Notes: generated by a model from the sequence alone, not told the origin. DNA of 64,000 nucleotides from Undaria pinnatifida (GCA_012845835.1 JABAKD010000016.1:18437820-18501819); one strand, 5' to 3'; counted from the first letter of the stretch, positions 48,441 through 62,039 are shown. Translations and numbers: made by a program.

Positions 48441-48779
48441 TAGAATCAGTCCTCTCTATTGCTATTGTAAAGTCTAGGATTGAGCTGTGACGTTGTGAGG
48501 AGTTTCAGCCTGCCAATGTCGTCTTTCTGTATCGTATCTCTGCTTTATAGCCAGCAGCGTCAACGAGAAGGGTTGAGCTGTGATGTTCTGGTCATGAGTT
48601 TCATTATTAGCTCGACGATGTTTCCTCAACGTGTTATTGTTGAGTGAGTGTGTGCTGAGTGGTTCTCGGCGTTGCACATATTGCTGACCGCAGCGGCGCG
48701 CGCGCGCGCGGGGGGGGGGGCTCTGTTCTTCCTTGGAACCATGCACCAGGTATTACAATTCATGAAAAAATAAAAATAC

Positions 48780-49380
48780 ACTCCTCCTCCATCTAGCTAT
48801 GAGATCGAAGATTTCGTCAAAATTCATCTTTGAAAGCTGTGTGTATGTGATACTCCGATCGCGCGTATTACTAGGTGTGTGTGTCCCCACTAACAAGGGT
48901 ATAGGTCGGCGACTCCCCTTGGAACTAGCTTGTACCAGGGTCAACAGGGTGATTTTAATCACTCTGTGCATGGAAACTATAGCAAGCACCCGTTTTTGAG
49001 GGGGACAAAATATGACGGCTGTGTGGGATGCCTCGGTTTATCTAATACCTGAAATGAACAGAGATATATATAGGTGTGCTACCAACCACGCATCCCCCAC
49101 TCGGAGTACCACTACACTACAGTACGGAAAGGAAGTAGTAGTAGTATAGATAAAATGAGAAGGTTTGGGGAAAGGAAATGGGGAAATGGTTGGCAGAAGG
49201 TCATCGATACCACTGCTTTATGAAAGGATATTCGATTTATATCGGAATGGCTTCTACGCCACATTGTCGGAGGGCAAAAAAATAAATAAATATATTCTGT
49301 AAGTCGTATAACCGGTGGGGAAGGGCGGGGTTTTTTAGGGGGCGCGGCGGGGGGGGGGGGGGGGGGGTGAAAAAATGGGG
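48780..49380 (+). repeat. Repeat R, copy 1
   Basis: GAGATCGAAGATTTCGTC, GTGATACTCCGATCGCGCGT, GGCGACTCCCCTTGGAAC, TTGTACCAGGGTCAACAGGG and the G-rich end GGGCGGGGTTTTTTAGGGGG recur in order at 59530-59930. The G run at about 49350-49366 follows. Confidence 0.75.
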
Positions 49381-52252
49381 GGGAGGCGATTTCCAACATT
49401 TTCAGGTGGCATAAAAATGTACAGGGGCTTACGGTACGCGTGATGCTAGGTCTAGGCGATGGTGGGGTGGCGAGGAAGGAGGGGGCGCGGGGGAGGTTAA
49501 TTTGAAATTGAAGACAGTATGCATGAATAATAAGCAAATCTCAAATGTGCTATATTACATGCACGAATACACACACATATATACATCTGTCTGTGTGTAC
49601 GTGTCGTCATGTTTCTCTCGTTGTTTCAAATTGTTTTCCATTTGTTTATCCTTCTTCTTACTACTTTTTCCTTCCCCCCCCCCGTTTTTTTTCTTCTTGT
49701 TCCAAATAATAATAAAAATAATAATAATCCGTAGCCTGGTGTGCTGGCTTGCACCGTTTTTTTTACCCTCGTGTTCATTGCGTTCCAACTCACCTTGCTG
49801 TGTTTGCAATGTGTATATCTAAATGTTTCGTGGTTTGTGACCACAAAGTTCAGTTCGTCTCTCTAGGGTAGGCATCTGCACGGACGCTGGTTGCGCTGGA
49901 TGTAGACGTAATAATGTGGGTGGACATATCTGTTTAGTATGAATAAGAACACGCATGTCATACATATTATATGAAACGTGCTGTCTAGGGTTGATGACCT
50001 GTGACGTTCTCGCCACGAGAGTCAGCTTGGTGGTGATATGTGTCCCCAACGTATTCTGGAGTGGTGCGTGGTTCTCGACGTTGTGTTGCTGACTTCGGCA
50101 GGGGTGGGTGGGGTGGGGCTCTGTTCGCCCGTCTTGAGCTATCGATATACATGCATAAGATGATGGCTGTCTGTGCATAATGTTTAGCCCAAAACGAAAT
50201 GCAGTTAGCAGTATGCTTCGAAGAACATATATATGCTATTGTATGAAAAAGAATAGTAGTAGCGATATCTGTCTATGTATCATATGTAACATGACGGAAT
50301 GCAGGCACATAGAGCGCAACAGTAGTGTAGCTGTACAACATCATCAGTAGTATACAGTAGTAGTGTAGTAGTCGTAGTGGTAGTAGTAACATTATTATCA
50401 GACTAGACTATGTATACATAACCGTTCGTTATAATAATTAGTTCCTGATCACTTTCATTGAGGAGCTCAACTGGCCAGGAACGTGTTGGTCCAAAAAGTG
50501 CAATCTCCACCGAGGAGTGACTCAGTAGTATATAGTATAGTAGAGTAAGGATAACATGTTATACATACATTTCATTCATTCAGTATTATTTGTCGCATTC
50601 TTAGTTAAATTGCGAAGTGTGCCCCCAGCGGATGCGGCGTCCTGGGACGTTTCGGCCCCAATTTTCGCCGCGAGTCGGGTGGTGGTAGTTTGTTTGGTAA
50701 TAATGTATTCGCACCAAGCGACATGCCCGGCGACGGACGGTCACGAAAAACTCGTCGTGCGCCCGACGTTGTCCCGTGTTCGCAGATCTCTGGAACAACG
50801 ACGACAGCGGCAGCCATTCGTGTAGTATTATTGTTGTCGTAGTAGTAGAGTTGAAACCTACTACTATGTCGTAGGATGGGCTGGTTAAGAAAAAAAAGGT
50901 ATGTTTTTTTTTTTTACATTGCCAGCCCATATATATAATAGTCTACACACATACAACATGTTGTACACACATGCATGCCTGGTACGTCGGAAAACACACC
51001 AACCACACGCATGATGATGTATACACACACTTACTTACCGGTTTGTCCATTATTACCCCCGCTCCCCCCTTCCCTCCGTACTATGTACTACATAATTTGC
51101 ACACTATAGCAAGCAGCTAGCTGCTATTAATAGCAGCAAACTGGCGGGTTCGGAGTATCTATACTAAAATAATACCTGGTACTTACTATTTATGCTGCCT
51201 GTTGTTGTTACAGAGAATACCAACATTGGGGCCACAGCAGCAGCAAGCAGCTGCTAGCAGAGAGTCTGAGAGGTGGTTGTGATGACGTTTTGGGGGCAGA
51301 GCAGTCTGAGAGGTTGTTATGACGTTGTGAGTGATGAGACTCTCATTGTGACCCATGAGAGAGACGGCTCGAAGGACAATATTTAGTCTACATAGACTAT
51401 TACTATACTTCGAAGTATATAATATGATGAGTAGAAAGTGACAGTTGCACATTTACTTAATTTATTATTATATGGATTATTATACGGATTCCGATTGTAT
51501 CATGCCTGGGGTGAATAATGTGTGTGACATGGTCATTCATCCTCCGTGGATCCATCCGTGGTTGGTTTTGCGGCATGTAGACTCTGTGCTACATACACAC
51601 CAGTGCATACTACAGCGCGGCAAGCCACAATGAATCAAAAAGTCTAGTTCCAGTCTTCTTCTACTACTGCCAGCAAAGCTCGTACCATACCATTAAATAC
51701 CATATCACACCGGAGATGATTCAGGATGGCTACACAACAATATACCGGTACCGTATACCAGAGAGCAGACCACAGAGACCAGAGACGGGTCGTATCTTTT
51801 TTTCGAACTTTGAAAAGGTTCTCAACTTCCTTCTGGTCTGATATTTTTTTCGCCGATCCGCCGATCTTTGATCTTAAAAAACACCATATGAGTCCCGATT
51901 TGAAAATCCTTCCTTCTTTGGAAACCCTCTTTTCAATTTTCAACTTTTGTGAGACACAGCAGGTGCAACAGAGCACACAGCAGCAGCAAAAGACACTTCA
52001 TCTACCTTCCAGCTGCATACCGCCAACTACTCCACAAGCACTGAACCAACAGCATAGCGAACACACCACCCTTTCCTCTTGCTGGGAATCGCCCGCGACT
52101 ACCACTACTGTCTGTTGCATTCGGCAAGAAGACAACACACGGCTGCATACGAGAGAAATCTCTTCTGCCTTCTGTTGTTCAACGAGACCAACATAGTGTA
52201 CGCTCGGCGTGCAACAACGCACAGCTACTGCAACGTCGACATTGATTGCAAC
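49381..52252. other. Repeat-derived non-coding region
   Basis: 49730-49920 is related to 60320-60530 (CTGGTGTGCTGGCTTGCA, CACGGACGCTGGTTGCGCTGGATGTA in part). 48470-48740, 49985-50140 and 51290-51380 share a TTGAGCTGTGACGTTGTGAG-like phrase. TAGTAG-rich stretches lie at 50330-50400 and 50820-50850. No exon was seen before the MoaE start. Confidence 0.45.
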
Positions 52253-52388
52253 ATGGAAGCGAGCCCGAGGGACTACGTCGCAGTGTCAATGGCCCCTCTC
52301 GACCTGGGGGGGATAGCCAACATGGTCTCCGACCCTCGCGCTGGAGCCACCTCGACTTTCTCCGGCACTACGAGGGACAACCATCACG
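52253..52388 (+). CDS. Molybdopterin synthase large subunit (MoaE/MOCS2B), first coding exon
   Basis: Starts MEASPRDYVAVSMAPLDLGG, continues IANMVSDPRAGATSTFSGTT and ends RDNHH plus the first base of a Gly codon; donor G/GTGAGT. The S-x-x-P-L-D ... V-S-x-P-x-A-G-A ... F-x-G-T-T-R-D-N pattern is the N-terminal signature of MoaE, which with MoaD inserts sulfur into precursor Z (cPMP) during molybdenum-cofactor synthesis. MoaE proteins are about 150 residues, so about 100 remain, including the catalytic Lys and the YEAY and WKKE motifs. I could not find the next exon in 52389-64000. It may lie beyond the window, or the copy may be partial. No plastid or mitochondrial presequence is evident before the domain. 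Confidence 0.8.
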
Positions 52389-54418
52389 GTGAGTGTGTGT
52401 GAGTGAGTGAGCTCGTACGTAGCTCTGTCGGAAGGAGAGTCTGATGCGTTATGTGTGCGAGTCTCTGTTGCTATGATATATCTGGTAGGGTAGAGGGTAG
52501 GTAACAGGTGACTCGTGTGTGCTCGGCGGCAGAAATACGCATCATTGCAATCAAGCCACAACGGCAACGACAGCATCCCAGATTACGTAGTGCTTGCATG
52601 TTATCATACATTGCTTGCTGATCCATCTAAATACTCCGAATTACAGAGCATGACAACAACGAGGTGTACCTGTGGTCATGATATGTATACTGCTGGTGGT
52701 GTGCTCGTAGACGGCGTGCCTGTTACCTCAGGTGTATCACATCCTATACCCACACGTGATACGATACCTTACAGAGTACCCGGTATTTTTCTTGGTGTAT
52801 GATACGTACCATGGTACGTAGTAGGTTGGCGGAGAGAGGGGGGGGGCGCGGACATTGGCTTCTTCATCGTTCAACTTCGCGAACAGATGAAGTTTTAATT
52901 CATTGATTGATTTAGCTCGATTGATTGATTGCTTAGATGGAGAAATAGAGACGGGTTGCCTATTCTACGAGAAGAGTAGCAGCGCGGACCGAGAAATAGA
53001 GACGCCTTGCCTGTTGTACGAGAGTAGCAGCGCGGACCTAACTGCCAGGTATTACGGAATCCTTTTGGGGCCCATGTACAGCAACTACGAAACGACGACG
53101 ATCGCGATCTTGAAAAAAAGCGTCTACCTGGTACGAAAGAACTTGGAAGAGCGTGCAGCACCACCAATATCGCCGTTAGCCGTGCTGCTCGCTTGTCGCA
53201 CAGCTCCCTCCCCCATTACAGTTCGCACACATCCCCTAATATACCCCAACGGCCCGGGCTGCTTCGTTCGGCCAACGGTTTTTTCCTTTTAACGCCTTTA
53301 CAACTGGAAACCCGTGTGGGGGAAAAATTACTTGGAATTAGCGTAGGGAGAGGTTTTAGGGCTCTACCGGGGTTAAAGCCCCCGATGGAGATTTCAGGTG
53401 CCCCCACCGCCCATGCCGCGTACCTCGTGCCACGTGCCTCGTGCGTTGTGGTTGGGGGTTTCGCCACCCATCGGGCTGTTTCTCCCACAAAGAACGAGGC
53501 ATTTGCACCTTTTACCCCTGGTACCGGTACAATAGTTGCATTGGTTATAAGTTATGACAGCGTTGAGTGACGCACCCGTCTGCCCGTCTGCGCTCCTGGT
53601 GGCGGTTTGTTGTGGTGTGTTGTGGTGCGGTCTTGCTAGTTTTTCGGGACGCACACCTCCGATGGATGAACCTATAGTCTACAGTACGAAGTTTATAAGC
53701 TCTGATGGATGAGCGCGAAGTCTACAATACGAAGTTTGGAGCTTTTGAGCTCTACTCGTTTACCCGTCTACTGATCTACTTGCGTTGATTGCTGATTCTG
53801 TATTGCATGATTCAGCATGATTTGTTGATTAAAACACCATTCATCATACCCCCCTGATGTATGATGCTTTCTTTCGTTGGTTCTCGTCTCCTTTTTTTCG
53901 GGTTGGCCGGTGATGTATTTGCCGTTTTATTGCTCCGACGACCACAACCATATCATACCCGCTGTTTAACCGCTGGGTCCTGGTTGTTTAGCTTTTCAGG
54001 TCGATGGCTGAAGCTCTGCTTCTTCTTTGATACCTGGTAAGCATATACAGTAGGGGTCCCCCAGAAGTACCGGTATGTGCCAGCCCAAAAAAAACGGCAC
54101 TTCGCGTCAACCGGCGGTACTCCGCACACTGCCACTATACATATATTTTCATCTAACTGTATACAAGCATAGGTTATTCCCATCTGTTCCAAGCGATTTT
54201 GCGGGCACTATTCCGTCAACCGAGGGACCTGAACCCTACCGTACCTGGTACCTGGCACTTCGTGAACAGCAAGCAAACGCTCTATATCTATATTGTCACA
54301 TTTTGCAAGGCCTGGTCTGCTGTCGACGCGCTGCTGTGTAGCATGTAACACGTGAGACACCAGGTATGCTATGTTGTATGATATGATACTTTGTACGGTA
54401 CCTGGTATGATATATGCA
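52389..54418. other. Presumed MoaE intron, first part
   Basis: It contains a duplicated GAGAAATAGAGACG..TTGCCTGTT phrase at 52938-53030, a CAACTGGAAACCCG..GGGGGAAAAATTACTTG segment (53295-53335) related to 10797-10830, and a short duplicated phrase at 53670-53740 (GTCTACARTACGAAGTTT). No exon was recognised. Confidence 0.4.
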
Positions 54419-55118
54419 GGTCTGGCCATCATCGTATTGAAAGTTGTGGGCCTTCCAATGGCCGTCACAACATAGCGTAAGACCGCCCTGACTTCTTCGC
54501 CATGTTGCGTGCTCTCCCCAGTGCCATTGATGATGCACTTGATATCCTTTATGAGCCCTATGCCGTATCTAGTCAGGTCCTAGGGTCTGCTAGTATGACA
54601 CTTTCTTCTCTTTTCCTCTCCTTGCTTCCTCTTCTTGTCTTGTCTTTTCTTGCTCTTCTTGTCTTTTCTTTTCTTTTCTTTCCTTTTTCGTTTTTTCGCT
54701 TCCTTGTCTTTTCTTTTCTTTTCTATTCTTTCCTTTCCTTTCCTTCATCTTCTTTTCTTTTCTTCGTCTCTTTCTCCAATTGACTTCCGTCTGTCGTGCG
54801 TATGCGTAGTGATGGGTACTACGTGCAATATAATACGTGGTAGCCTTTCTTGGGTGGCAAGCGGTATAGTCGGTTTTTCCAGGCGCGAGTAGTGAGACGT
54901 ATGCACCAGTATGGACCTGGCACAGCGTAGGCTGACTCCCGATTTCACTTTTATATGTTTCTGGTGGAGGCATGAATTGCGTCAGCTGTATGTATGCGTG
55001 TACCACCTCTGATTTGTTTGTGTTTTTTCCCTGGGGTATTCCTCAGCTCCAGAGTGACTGGAGCCTGTCCTGTGACCACGGACTTGATTATGCGAGTTGA
55101 TGTGAGAACAACAACAGC

Positions 55119-55149
<31 letters not shown>

Positions 55150-55150
55150 T
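54419..55150 (+). mobile_element. LINE 3' UTR copy 3, 5'-truncated, with (CAA)n tail
   Basis: Reverse-complement match to 17290-17990. It starts at TCTGGCCATCATCG, includes the pyrimidine-rich tract 54600-54780, CTGACTCCCGATTTCACTTTTATA and CTGTGACCACGGACTTGATT, and ends in (CAA)n at 55109-55148. A SINE begins within 10 bp. Confidence 0.85.
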
Positions 55151-55155
55151 GCATA

Positions 55156-55462
55156 TCGGTCGCCCCGGAGGCGTATCAGGTTGTCCTCGAGTCTGGTATA
55201 GGTCAGTTTCGTGAGTTCGAGCCCCGCCGAGTGCACACTCGTACAAATTCGTTGGAAATTTTCTTGTGCACAAATTGACTTGCGGAAAGCGCGACGTGAG
55301 TTAGCAGCACTCGATGAAAATCGACGAGCAGTGGGATTGCTGAATCCTATGCGAGATAAAAAGTTGAAGGCAAGAATCGGGGGGGAAAAGGGACGACACC
55401 GGTGACCACGGCTTGTCCAGAAGCTGGAAAATAGAAGTGTGAGAAAAAATAGAAAAAGAAAA
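55156..55462 (+). mobile_element. tRNA-derived SINE, copy A
   Basis: The head TCGGTCGCCCCGGAGGCGTA, with A-box-like GGCGTATCAGG and B-box GTTCGAGCC, is followed by an unrelated ~220-bp body (CTTGTGCACAAATTGACTTG, CGACGAGCAGTGGGATTGCT, GGCTTGTCCAGAAGCTGGAAAATAGAAGTGTGAG in part) and an A-rich tail. Other copies: 57057-57357, 62040-62357 and 63325-63643, all minus. Confidence 0.85.
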
Positions 55463-57056
55463 TGCATGTTGAACATGTTGGCCCTTTTGGAGCCCGTGTA
55501 AAGTCACCCGGCGAGCGCGGAACTTTCAACAGCCTGATAGGAAGGGCATACAGCAGTACGAGTATTTTCTATGCTCCCCGCATATCTTGAGTCTCGAGCC
55601 GCAGTGGTTACCCCTTTTTAGAGCCCCCGATCCCCTCCCTATACTAAATCCAAGTAATTTCGTCCCCAAAACGGGTTTCCAGTGGTAAAGAGGTTAAGAA
55701 CATCCAGGATAAGAAACATCCGGTCAAATCGGCATGTCCCGCCTGTACAAAAAACATCTGCCCGAGGGTTTATATTTCCCACGACAGATACGAGCAATTC
55801 GTTGCTAAGAGCGCATGTTTTGGCTTGTCACGGGGTGCTCTCGAAATAGTCATGGCCCCTTGCAGCCGACTTTGGACGCATCACCTATCCCAGCAACCCG
55901 GGCTGATTCGTGTGATCGATGCTTCTGTAATCCCGACTTATTTTCGACATTTTCCCCACCTAAAGTCCCATACTATGGTACGTAACTACAAGATATAACT
56001 CGAAAGATCAAGCACGCACCCCCTGGACCAATTTCGCAGCCGATTTTCTCGAAATAAGGGTGGTAAACACAACGAAAGTGGCATCTTTGGGAAGATATCG
56101 TGGAGATCCCTCCATAAGCGACTCTCCTCGTTAGCTTCGAGAATCGCCCGAAGGGTTATGTTGTCTGGGCGTGTAACACGGTGCTACTGTTGCTGTTCGA
56201 CACACAACGTGTATGGAAATACGTGGAAGTGTGGTGAGCTTGAGCTTTATTTTTCCCCGTCGGCCGGAGGATAAAAAAGAAAAAAGGCTGCAGCTGTTCA
56301 ACGCACCCGATGCCGGATAACACAAGTGACTGACACCAGCCGAACAATATACCATACGTGCCTTGCAGCGCGTATACCGGTAATTGCCCTCCCAGCCCGA
56401 GCAGCCGAGCAGGCTTTCAGGTTTTCGTTTTCGGTCTTGATTCCTAGTTGCCAAAACTGCCGGGTGTAGTCTACATATATATCCTAGCCTTGTACAGGAG
56501 ACCTGATAAGAAACAGCATCAAACAAAGGCAGACTGGTATTTATTGGAATAAACAAAACCCGGGAGCCGTTTTACTGAAGTTTTTTAGTGTAGAACGCAT
56601 CCCCTCCCACATAGGAAACCCACCCTGAGTCAGTGTTTCTGTTTTTTTTAATTGCATACGAAGGCATATCACGCTCGAAGCCCGCCGGCATTCGACGTAT
56701 TGATCGCTGGGGGATTGACGGGCTGCGGTCGGTATTACAAGCAAGCATGCCCTTTAGAGTGTTGGAGGACAGGGGGGCCGAAGGTAGAATATGGCATATG
56801 AAGTTGGTGTTTCGACGATTGCTTGCTCTTTTGGTGCCATCGTATTATAGATTATGAATAGACAGCTATTAATAGTATTGTATGCAAGTCGTGTGGGCGT
56901 CAGGTGCGAGCACTTGCGCTCGTGCGAATCAGCCTCGGTATTGTTGTACTTCACGCGAGCGTGTGGGCGTGGTGTTACTCGACGCACAGCAGTGCATAGC
57001 ATGCCTTGCGTACCTCGGATTCCGTAGGTCTTCTCAAGCATCAAGAAGTGCGTGTG
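55463..57056. other. Repeat fragments between SINE copies
   Basis: 56030-56120 is related to 57795-57895 (inverted) and 60020-60120. 55860-55960 belongs to the repeat also at 2180-2330 and 34360-34460. 56150-56285 is repeat T (minus). No exon was recognised. Confidence 0.45.
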
Positions 57057-57357
57057 TTTTTTTTCACACACTTCTATTTTCCAGCTTGTGGGCAAGCCGA
57101 GGTCACAGGTGTCGTCCCTTCTCCCCCCCGGTTATAGCCTTCAATTTTTGCCGCGCATAGGGTTCAGCAATCCCACTGCTCGTCGATTTAGCATCAAGTG
57201 TTGCTAACTCACGCTCTTGCGCTTTCCGCACGTCAAATTGTGCACAAGAAAAAGTCCCTACGAATTTATACGAGTATGCACTCGGCGGGACCCGAGCTCA
57301 CGAAACTGACCTATACCAGGCTCGAGGATAACCTGATACGCCACCGGGGCGACCGGC
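57057..57357 (-). mobile_element. tRNA-derived SINE, copy B
   Basis: Inverse of copy A: T run at 57057-57064, CACACTTCTATTTTCCAGCTTG, and the tRNA-like head at 57258-57357 (GACCTATACCAGGCTCGAGG, GCCACCGGGGCGACCGG). Confidence 0.85.
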
Positions 57358-59524
57358 TTGTGGTATGTACAGTACCGGGTACCTGCCTGGTACCACACTG
57401 CGCGAACGCCGGACTGGTCCTACGGCAACCACCGTACCCATCGGATCTACGACGGTATATCGGGAACTTGAACTCCATATACTATTCATATATGTAAACA
57501 TACAAGATAACACGCACCCCCGAATGATTTTCGAAGTTAGAGAGAAGAGTGCACACGCCAAGCGATGCGTCTATGCAGGAGAGCACCAAAAGAAAAATCT
57601 TATACCCACCATTTTTCTTAAGGAGCCAGACAGGGTGGGGGTTACCAAAACCAAGTAAACAAAGTTGTAAAAAAAACGTAATTTTCTCGATTCGCGCAGA
57701 AATCACAACGCCCCTTTTTTTTCGTTTCGACCTTGCTAGAGGAGTGTGGCTCCATTTTATCTCTTTTTGTGCGCTCCCCTGGTCTTTTGTATGGCAAGGT
57801 TTCGACGAGATATTTCCAAAGTCACCTTTTTCGTTGTGTGCCCCACTCAAATTGGACAATATCGGGGCCGAATTTCGTTCGAGGCGTTGCGTAATCTTGT
57901 GCGTTATGCGGTATGGATACCAGGTTGTACTTGATTTGAGATTTGATAGTTTGCCTCTTGCTCCTTCCTGGACTCCCTCTTGTTCACCACGTTTGTTGTC
58001 ATAGCAAACATACGGTCAGCCGATTTCTCTGTCTTGCCTTTCGCCTTTTGGCCTGTACAGACTTTCAAAATTCAACTACCGTTGGGCCTTTCGTTCTTTT
58101 TGGGCTGTAGACTAACTGCGGCCGTTCTTTCTTTTCTTGTTTCTTTGTACATCCTCTTCTTGGAGATCCGGGTAGAAAAAGCTTAAGCTCCGTATCAAAC
58201 ACTCTCTTCGTTCATGTAACAGATTTTGTCCATCACAAAACGCAGAATTGATTTGACCTCACCCGTCCAGTGAAGTCGCACCTTGGACTTGCCGCCTTTG
58301 GGCCGAACCCTCTAAGAAATGGCCAAAAAGCCAAGATAGCCACTTCGTTATTTTTCAGCTGCTGCTGTGATATTGCCATTTTCGGTGCTGACTTTTGCAC
58401 AACCACACCGCCGCTTTGTATACCACAACGCCGTCGTCAAAGCTCCGGACGCCACCGCCACTCCCCCCGCGCCACCGCCGCCGCCGCTGCTGCTGCTGTT
58501 GGTGTAATCTGCGTGTATTTGTGAAAAACAGCAATCGGCTATCTGTTGTGTTGTTGTTGGAAATCGTACATCTCGCCGAGCCAGTGTGTGCTCCTGCGAG
58601 GTGGCTGCTGCTAGCACCACTGCTGTCGTGTCGCACTTCCTTGCTGGGCCATCGCCGCCTCCGGCTCCACCGCTGCTGCCGATGCTGCTGCTGCTCTCAC
58701 TCTCTCCTGCGCGTGTCCCGAAAGTGTGCTGCTGTGTTCATTGTAGTACTCAGCAATGCCGTGCGTGCATTCTTGACCCTATTTCATGTTTCCCATACTG
58801 TATCCTGCATGTTTATGTACAAGACCTGCATAGACAGGCGGCACCCTAAGGATGTGGATTCTGTCGAGGATGATATTTTCCGGCTATTTTTTGTGTTGCT
58901 TTTTGTGCTACAAATCTCGCAAACACAGCCAAATTAATGATGACGGAATGAATCTACGAGGCTTCTCAAGTGCGATGGAAGAATTTTGTTTTAATTTTTT
59001 TATCGCAAACGCTCGAGTGCCCTATCTTGCTGCAACGGTAATGCTTTGATTATTTTATTTTTGTGACACACATACGTACCAGGTACACGATAGACGCCAC
59101 ACACTGTGGCTGCCTCCAGGGTCACGAGACCGCCGCCGCCACGTCCGCTGCTGCCGCTGCTGCTGCACGGCTACTGCTGTCCTGCTGTTGTTGAGTTGCT
59201 CTCTCGTACAACCATTGCTGCCGTTGTTGTGCTCATCAAGCTTGCTGCGTTATGTCGACCGAGCATTTTTCATGTTCTTTCTCCCAGGCTTTTTTTTTGT
59301 AACTCTGTTTTCGCACGCACATGCGATGCTGCTGCCTCCATCGTCCATACTATCAGTACCGATACACCCGTATAGTTTACCAAGCCTAACACCGCATGCA
59401 CTTTTTTTTCTACGCTTCTTCCGCTATTTAAGTCATCGACAAAGATCATCAGTTTTGCATCCCATCGTCTCCGAAGGGGAACCTTGTACCTGGTACATAT
59501 CGTATGACATATTATACAAAGAAA
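57358..59524. other. Non-coding; GCC/CTG-rich stretches
   Basis: 58430-58500, 58600-58720 and 59120-59170 are rich in CCGCCG and GCTGCT triplets. Frames through them give Pro, Ala or Leu runs and are not supported as genes. Confidence 0.4.
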
Positions 59525-59930
59525 AAACACTCCAGTTGTGAGATCGAAGATTTCGTCGAAACTCATACGTAGTGGTTGCAAGCTGTGTGTGATACTCCGA
59601 TTGCGCGTATTAAGAGGTGTGTGGCACATAGGCCGGCGACTCCCCTTAGAACCACAGCAGTGTAGCTTGTACCAGGGTCAACAGGGTGGTGTTTATCAAC
59701 CTGTGCGCAGAAACTATAAAACCCGTCTTTGATGGGGGCAAAATCTGACGGCTGTGGAAGGAACGCATCAGTTTATCAAGTATATCCTGAAATTCGTATA
59801 ATCGGTGAGGGGAGGGCGGATTTTTTAGGGGGGAGGGGGGGGTGACGGGGGGTTGGAAAGGAGGGGGGGGGGGGGAGAGAGGGGGCGAGTCAATCTGTGC
59901 GCGGAAACTAAAACCCGTTTTTGATACATG
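59525..59930 (+). repeat. Repeat R, copy 2
   Basis: Colinear with 48780-49380 (GAGATCGAAGATTTCGTCGAAACTCAT, TTGTACCAGGGTCAACAGGGTG, GGGCGGATTTTTTAGGGGGG in part), ending in G runs at 59860-59885. Confidence 0.75.
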
Positions 59931-59967
59931 TTGTATACTGGTACCTGGTACCAGATACTGCCCGTAC

Positions 59968-59994
59968 ATACGTACGTACGTACGTACGTACGTA
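59968..59994. repeat. (ACGT)n palindromic microsatellite
   Basis: About six ACGT units, each self-complementary. Confidence 0.9.
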
Positions 59995-62039
59995 GAACAC
60001 GCAAGATAGCATACCCTCTGTGGTGATTTTCCGGACCGATTTCGTCCAAACCAAGGCTGGCGCACATGGCGAAAATGATGATCTTGGGCAGATGTCGTCA
60101 ATATACTTCCATAGACCCATTGCACCGCGTGTAAACTCTAACCGCAGTCGAGAGATTGAGCTTGGAAATTCGTCTGAGGGCGTGTGTGTTTATCCTGCGT
60201 GTAATTGGACCCGCTTCGTTAAGCGGGCGGCTTCAGCCGCAAAACCCTCGTGTAGCACGTGCGATGGTATCTCTCTGTACAAGCTGGTCGACACACACAG
60301 CGCACAGCTTTCCTTTTGACGGCAAATAGTCTGGTGTGCTGGCTTGCATGTTTTTGTTTTTTGCCCGCGGCTCGTTGCGGTTGGCATTGCATGGCCAAAT
60401 CTCCTTTGCAATATCCAATGCGTGTCTCTGCCTCGAAGTTTGTGGCCCCAGAGCTGGTCTCTCTTTCTCTCTGTACGAGTAAGAGGCATCAGCACGGACA
60501 CTGGCGGACACTGGTTTTGCTGGATGTAAATGTGTGCAAGGATCATTTTATCGTGAAGAACACACAGCAGCACCAGCACGGCAGTCGCACCCACAGCAGC
60601 TCTGCCTGGCAAATACGTTGGTTTACCGTCTAGTTTCGGCCCGCGGAAGCCTGTTCAGAATTAAATTACTGATTTGAGCATTGGGATATCCTTGACTGCT
60701 TTTCTTGGAGGCTGCCCGTCAAGGGTGGGCTCAACCGACGTATTTGCTATCTGGGTGACCGCCAACCATACTTGTGAAGCAAAAATATGTTGGTTGACGG
60801 TTTAGTTGGCCCGTCGAGACTTGAGGCCTCCTTAGACGTGATTAACTACTTTTACTCTTGGGAGTTCCATGACGGCTGTCCTTGACGTCCGTCTTTGACG
60901 TACAGAGCAGCGGTCCCTGTATACGCACGTAGCGACAGCCGGAAGTATCGGCACTATATCGACAACAGGCATTACTCCCCATATTGCCACTACTTGTTGT
61001 TCCCATCTGGGCAAAGTGACTCACAGTGGGGAATCGGCGCTATTCAACCGGCACTACTGCTGTTTGCCACTACTTGTTCCCATCTGGGCAAAGTGACTCA
61101 CAGGCATTTAAGTGGGGAATCGGCGCTATTCAACCGGCACTACTGTATAAGGATCACTTCTGAATGTCCTTAGAATACGTCCTTGACGGACGTGTTCCAG
61201 GATATATGCTTCATTTGCAACTCCTAAAGTTTTCCTAGTCTAACTCCCAAGTGTTTTGTCTCCGTGTTGGGATTGCGGTGCTAAAACGGTTCAAGACCCT
61301 GAAGGGCAAAAAGGGAAGAACAGATGACGAAAAAATTGCGAAATATTCGGACGGCCATGTATGTATGTGAATGAAGATTATAACTAGATATCCTCGGAAA
61401 AGCTTGTGGAAATACATCTGGAGACGGCAGTGTTGGGCGCCGTCAGTCGTTCCTTTAGGAGCTGTTATACTGAAACTAGTATATTTCGTCTAGACGGCCG
61501 TCCATTACATGCCTGGGATAAGTTGTCGTTTCCTGACTTTTTTTGTCTTTATAGTCTGTTAGCTCAGATCTCAGGTGCATGTAGCAGGTGCAGAGGGGGT
61601 CCGCACACTGACTGGCTGCACTAACTGTTGTAACTGCTGTGCGCTGCTGGCTGCGCTGCTGGCTGCGCGCTGCTGCTGCGCATTCATCCGTAACTATTCT
61701 GATTCGTATGATGATGTGATATACGATACGAGGGGCATACATACATACTGCGCAGAAAGTAGAACGGACATCGAGCGCGCAGGGCGACCTGATGTGATAC
61801 AGGGGACGGTCTAGGATTTATTGTACACTTTCTAGGTCCTCATTATGGTAGTTGATGCACGTGACTACCGAGTATGGGTATGATACTTGGTTCAGCTGTG
61901 AGATCGACCAAAAAGGAGTTTGATCAAGTTATGTATCATGTCCCGGTTGGTGTACCTGATGATATGATCCCAGGAACGTATGCTACCAGTATCTACTGCA
62001 GCTGTAGTATTGTACTACTACTTCTGTGGTGGCACAGCA
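59995..62039. other. Repeat-derived region
   Basis: 60320-60530 is related to 49730-49920, and 60930-61060 to 31340-31490. 60997-61145 is a tandem ~80-bp duplication (CCCATCTGGGCAAAGTGACT, GGGGAATCGGCGCTATTCAA). 61205-61290 resembles 5234-5310 (TTTTCCTAGTCTAACTCC, AAGTGTTTTGTCTCC). No exon was seen. Confidence 0.45.

Noticed and set aside
53680..53745. Possible MoaE exon 2 (QYEVY reading)
   Set aside because: The match is five residues inside a short direct duplication with immediate stops.
57549..58004. 151-codon plus-strand ORF
   Set aside because: It overlaps an inverted dispersed repeat (57795-57895) and has no family resemblance.
58395..58937. 180-codon ORF rich in Pro, Arg and Cys
   Set aside because: Follows GCC/GCT-rich low-complexity sequence, and the opposite strand is open as well.
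59968..59994. CRISPR-like or hairpin array
   Set aside because: It is a simple ACGT tetranucleotide run. No spacer-repeat structure exists anywhere in the window.
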